Origin: Bradyrhizobium sp. NFR13
Lineage (GTDB): Bacteria; Pseudomonadota; Alphaproteobacteria; Rhizobiales; Xanthobacteraceae
NCBI RefSeq assembly: GCF_900114605.1
Contig: NZ_FOTP01000005.1
Coordinates: forward strand, 124,001-188,000
DNA: 64,000 bases
Reading direction: 5' to 3'
Shown here: piece by piece, positions 62,662 through 64,000 of the stretch
Position numbering within the stretch: the first letter of the stretch is position 1
Layout of the letters: each line of letters begins with the position of its first letter
The notes under the pieces: model-generated
What the model was told of the DNA's origin: nothing
The model's database searches: none
The model's input: the letters and a program-made list of their open reading frames with translations, nothing else
Position numbers and translations under genes: made by a program

Positions 62662-64000
62662 ATGCTGGGACGCATTTTCACTGTCGGCGGATATACGCTG
62701 CTCTCGCGGATCACTGGCTTCGCGCGCGACATCATGCTTGCGGCGATCCTCGGTGCCGGACCGGTGGCCGATGCCTTCTTCGTGGCGCTGCGACTGCCCA
62801 ATCATTTTCGCGCTATTTTCGCCGAAGGGGCGTTCAATGCCGCATTCGTGCCGGCCTATGCCCATGTGACGGGGAAGGGCGGCCCGCAATCGGCGCATCT
62901 GTTCGCCGACCGCATTTTCACGCTGCTGTTTGCATCGCAGGTCGTGCTGCTCATCCTGGCCATCCTGTTTATGCCGCAGGCCATGAGCATTCTCGCGCCG
63001 GGCTTCACTGACGACCCCGTCCAGCGCCATCTTGCCATCGAGCTGACACGCATCACCTTTCCCTATCTGCTGCTGATCACGCTGGTCACGCTCTATGGCG
63101 GCATGCTGAACGTGATGCAGCGGTTCGCCAGCGCCGCGGCGGCCTCGATCTTCCTCAATATCTCGATGATGGCCACCCTGGCGCTCGCCACCTTTTTTCC
63201 GAGCGCGGGTCATGCCGCTGCCTGGGGCGTGCTGATCTCCGGCGTGCTGCAATATTTGCTCCTCGCCGGTGACTTGCAGCGCCATGGCGGGCTACCGCGT
63301 TTCGCGCCGCTGCGCCTCGACGAGGACGTGCGCAGCTTCTTCCGCGCGCTCGGCCCGGCGACGCTGGGCTCCATGGGCACGCAGGTCGCATTGTTTGCCG
63401 ACACCATCATCGCGACCTTCCTGCCGGTCGGCGCGCTGTCCGCGCTGTATTATGCCGATCGTCTCAACCAGTTACCCATCGGGGTGATCGGCATCGCCAT
63501 CGGCACGGTGCTCTTACCGGAAATGTCACGGCGGATGGCGGCAGACGATCACATCGGCGCCATGGGCGCGCAGCGCCGCGCTTTCCTGTTCACGTTGCTG
63601 TTCTCGCTGCCCTTCGTCGCTGCATTCCTTGTGGTGCCCGACGTCATCATGCGCGCGATGTTTGCCCGCGGGGCCTTCACCAAGGCCGATGCTGCCGTCG
63701 CTGCAGCGACGCTCGCTGCCTATGCTATTGCGCTGATCCCCTTCGTGATGATCCGCAGCGCCGTGGCGACCTTCAATGCCCGCAAGGACACCACGACGCC
63801 GATGATTGCCGCGCTTACCGGCATTGCAGTCAACGTCGCGCTGAAGATTCTGCTGATGGGGCCTCTGGCGCAGATCGGCCTTGCGCTTGGCACCGCGGCG
63901 GGTGCCTGGATCAATTTGTTGCTGGTCATCTTCTTCGCCATGCGCGCAGGCTATCTCGAATTCGACCGCGCGTTTCTGCTGGCGCTGGGCAAATTCGCGC
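62662..64000 (+). CDS. murJ: Lipid II flippase MurJ, 3' end outside the window
   Basis: The frame is open to the last base; about 446 residues are present against a usual ~510-530. It is a MATE-like membrane protein with many hydrophobic helices. It begins MLGRIFTVGGYTLLSRITGFARDIMLAAILGAG, the MurJ/MviN signature (S-R-x-x-G-x-x-R-D), then DAFFVALRLPNHFRAIFAEGAFNAAFVPAY, TFPYLLLITLVTLYGGMLN and YYADRLNQLPIGVIGIAIGTVLLPEMSR. It flips lipid II across the inner membrane for peptidoglycan synthesis. It starts 43 bases after the aminotransferase and may share its transcript. Confidence 0.95.
   Translation, partial: MLGRIFTVGGYTLLSRITGFARDIMLAAILGAGPVADAFFVALRLPNHFRAIFAEGAFNAAFVPAYAHVTGKGGPQSAHLFADRIFTLLFASQVVLLILAILFMPQAMSILAPGFTDDPVQRHLAIELTRITFPYLLLITLVTLYGGMLNVMQRFASAAAASIFLNISMMATLALATFFPSAGHAAAWGVLISGVLQYLLLAGDLQRHGGLPRFAPLRLDEDVRSFFRALGPATLGSMGTQVALFADTIIATFLPVGALSALYYADRLNQLPIGVIGIAIGTVLLPEMSRRMAADDHIGAMGAQRRAFLFTLLFSLPFVAAFLVVPDVIMRAMFARGAFTKADAAVAAATLAAYAIALIPFVMIRSAVATFNARKDTTTPMIAALTGIAVNVALKILLMGPLAQIGLALGTAAGAWINLLLVIFFAMRAGYLEFDRAFLLALGKFA

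Overview
The window looks like chromosomal DNA of a GC-rich alphaproteobacterium, most likely of the Bradyrhizobium/Rhodopseudomonas/Afipia group (Nitrobacteraceae). This is inferred from the gene families, the many palindromic GC-rich intergenic repeats, an Omp25/RopB-type outer-membrane protein and the style of the lipopolysaccharide (LPS) genes. I see no tRNA, rRNA, insertion sequence, prophage or CRISPR array.

Layout. (1) 1-1677: 3' part of an autotransporter, followed by about 540 bases without a convincing gene. (2) 2.2-8.9 kb: a MarR-type regulator divergent from a complete branched-chain-amino-acid-type ABC importer (livJ-H-M-G-F) that ends with a MetE-like zinc methyltransferase. (3) 8.9-10.3 kb: UDP-glucose dehydrogenase. 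(4) 10.4-14.6 kb: a methyl-cycle set, with an HTH plus methyltransferase-fold protein, metK and ahcY. (5) 14.7-20.7 kb: LLM-type oxidoreductase, FAH-family hydrolase, MsbA-like exporter, Omp25-like barrel and an AraC-type regulator. (6) 20.7-32.8 kb: surface-polysaccharide genes, namely galE, a group-4 glycosyltransferase, gmhB-like phosphatase, heptosyltransferase, hldD, hldE, a nucleotide-sugar dehydratase, an undecaprenyl-phosphate sugar-1-P transferase, a UDP-glucuronate epimerase and a GDP-mannose pyrophosphorylase/PMI. (7) 33-59.5 kb: a Lap-type adhesion locus, with TolC-like outer-membrane protein, type I secretion ATPase, HlyD-type adaptor, LapG-like cysteine protease, a small secreted protein and an adhesin of about 6,218 residues. 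(8) 59.6-64 kb: a small secreted protein, a Gfo/Idh dehydrogenase, a DegT-type aminotransferase and murJ cut off by the window end.

How the parts fit. Regions 3, 6 and 8 supply and transfer sugars for LPS or capsule. Region 7 is the most striking part: secretion machine, protease and giant substrate lie in the same direction, and the substrate has an N-terminal domain with a P-A-A-G site just where LapG-type proteases cut. The c-di-GMP receptor (LapD) that normally controls such a protease is not in the window. The adhesin has about 17 T1SS-143-like repeats, one pair of which looks recently duplicated, then a mosaic of VCBS/cadherin-like domains, three jelly-roll-like modules, one apparently helical insert of about 200 residues, three RTX calcium-binding blocks and a C-terminal secretion signal.

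Family assignments rest on motif recognition by eye; no searches were run. Start codons were often moved inward from the longest reading frame on the basis of ribosome-binding sites, signal peptides or overlaps.
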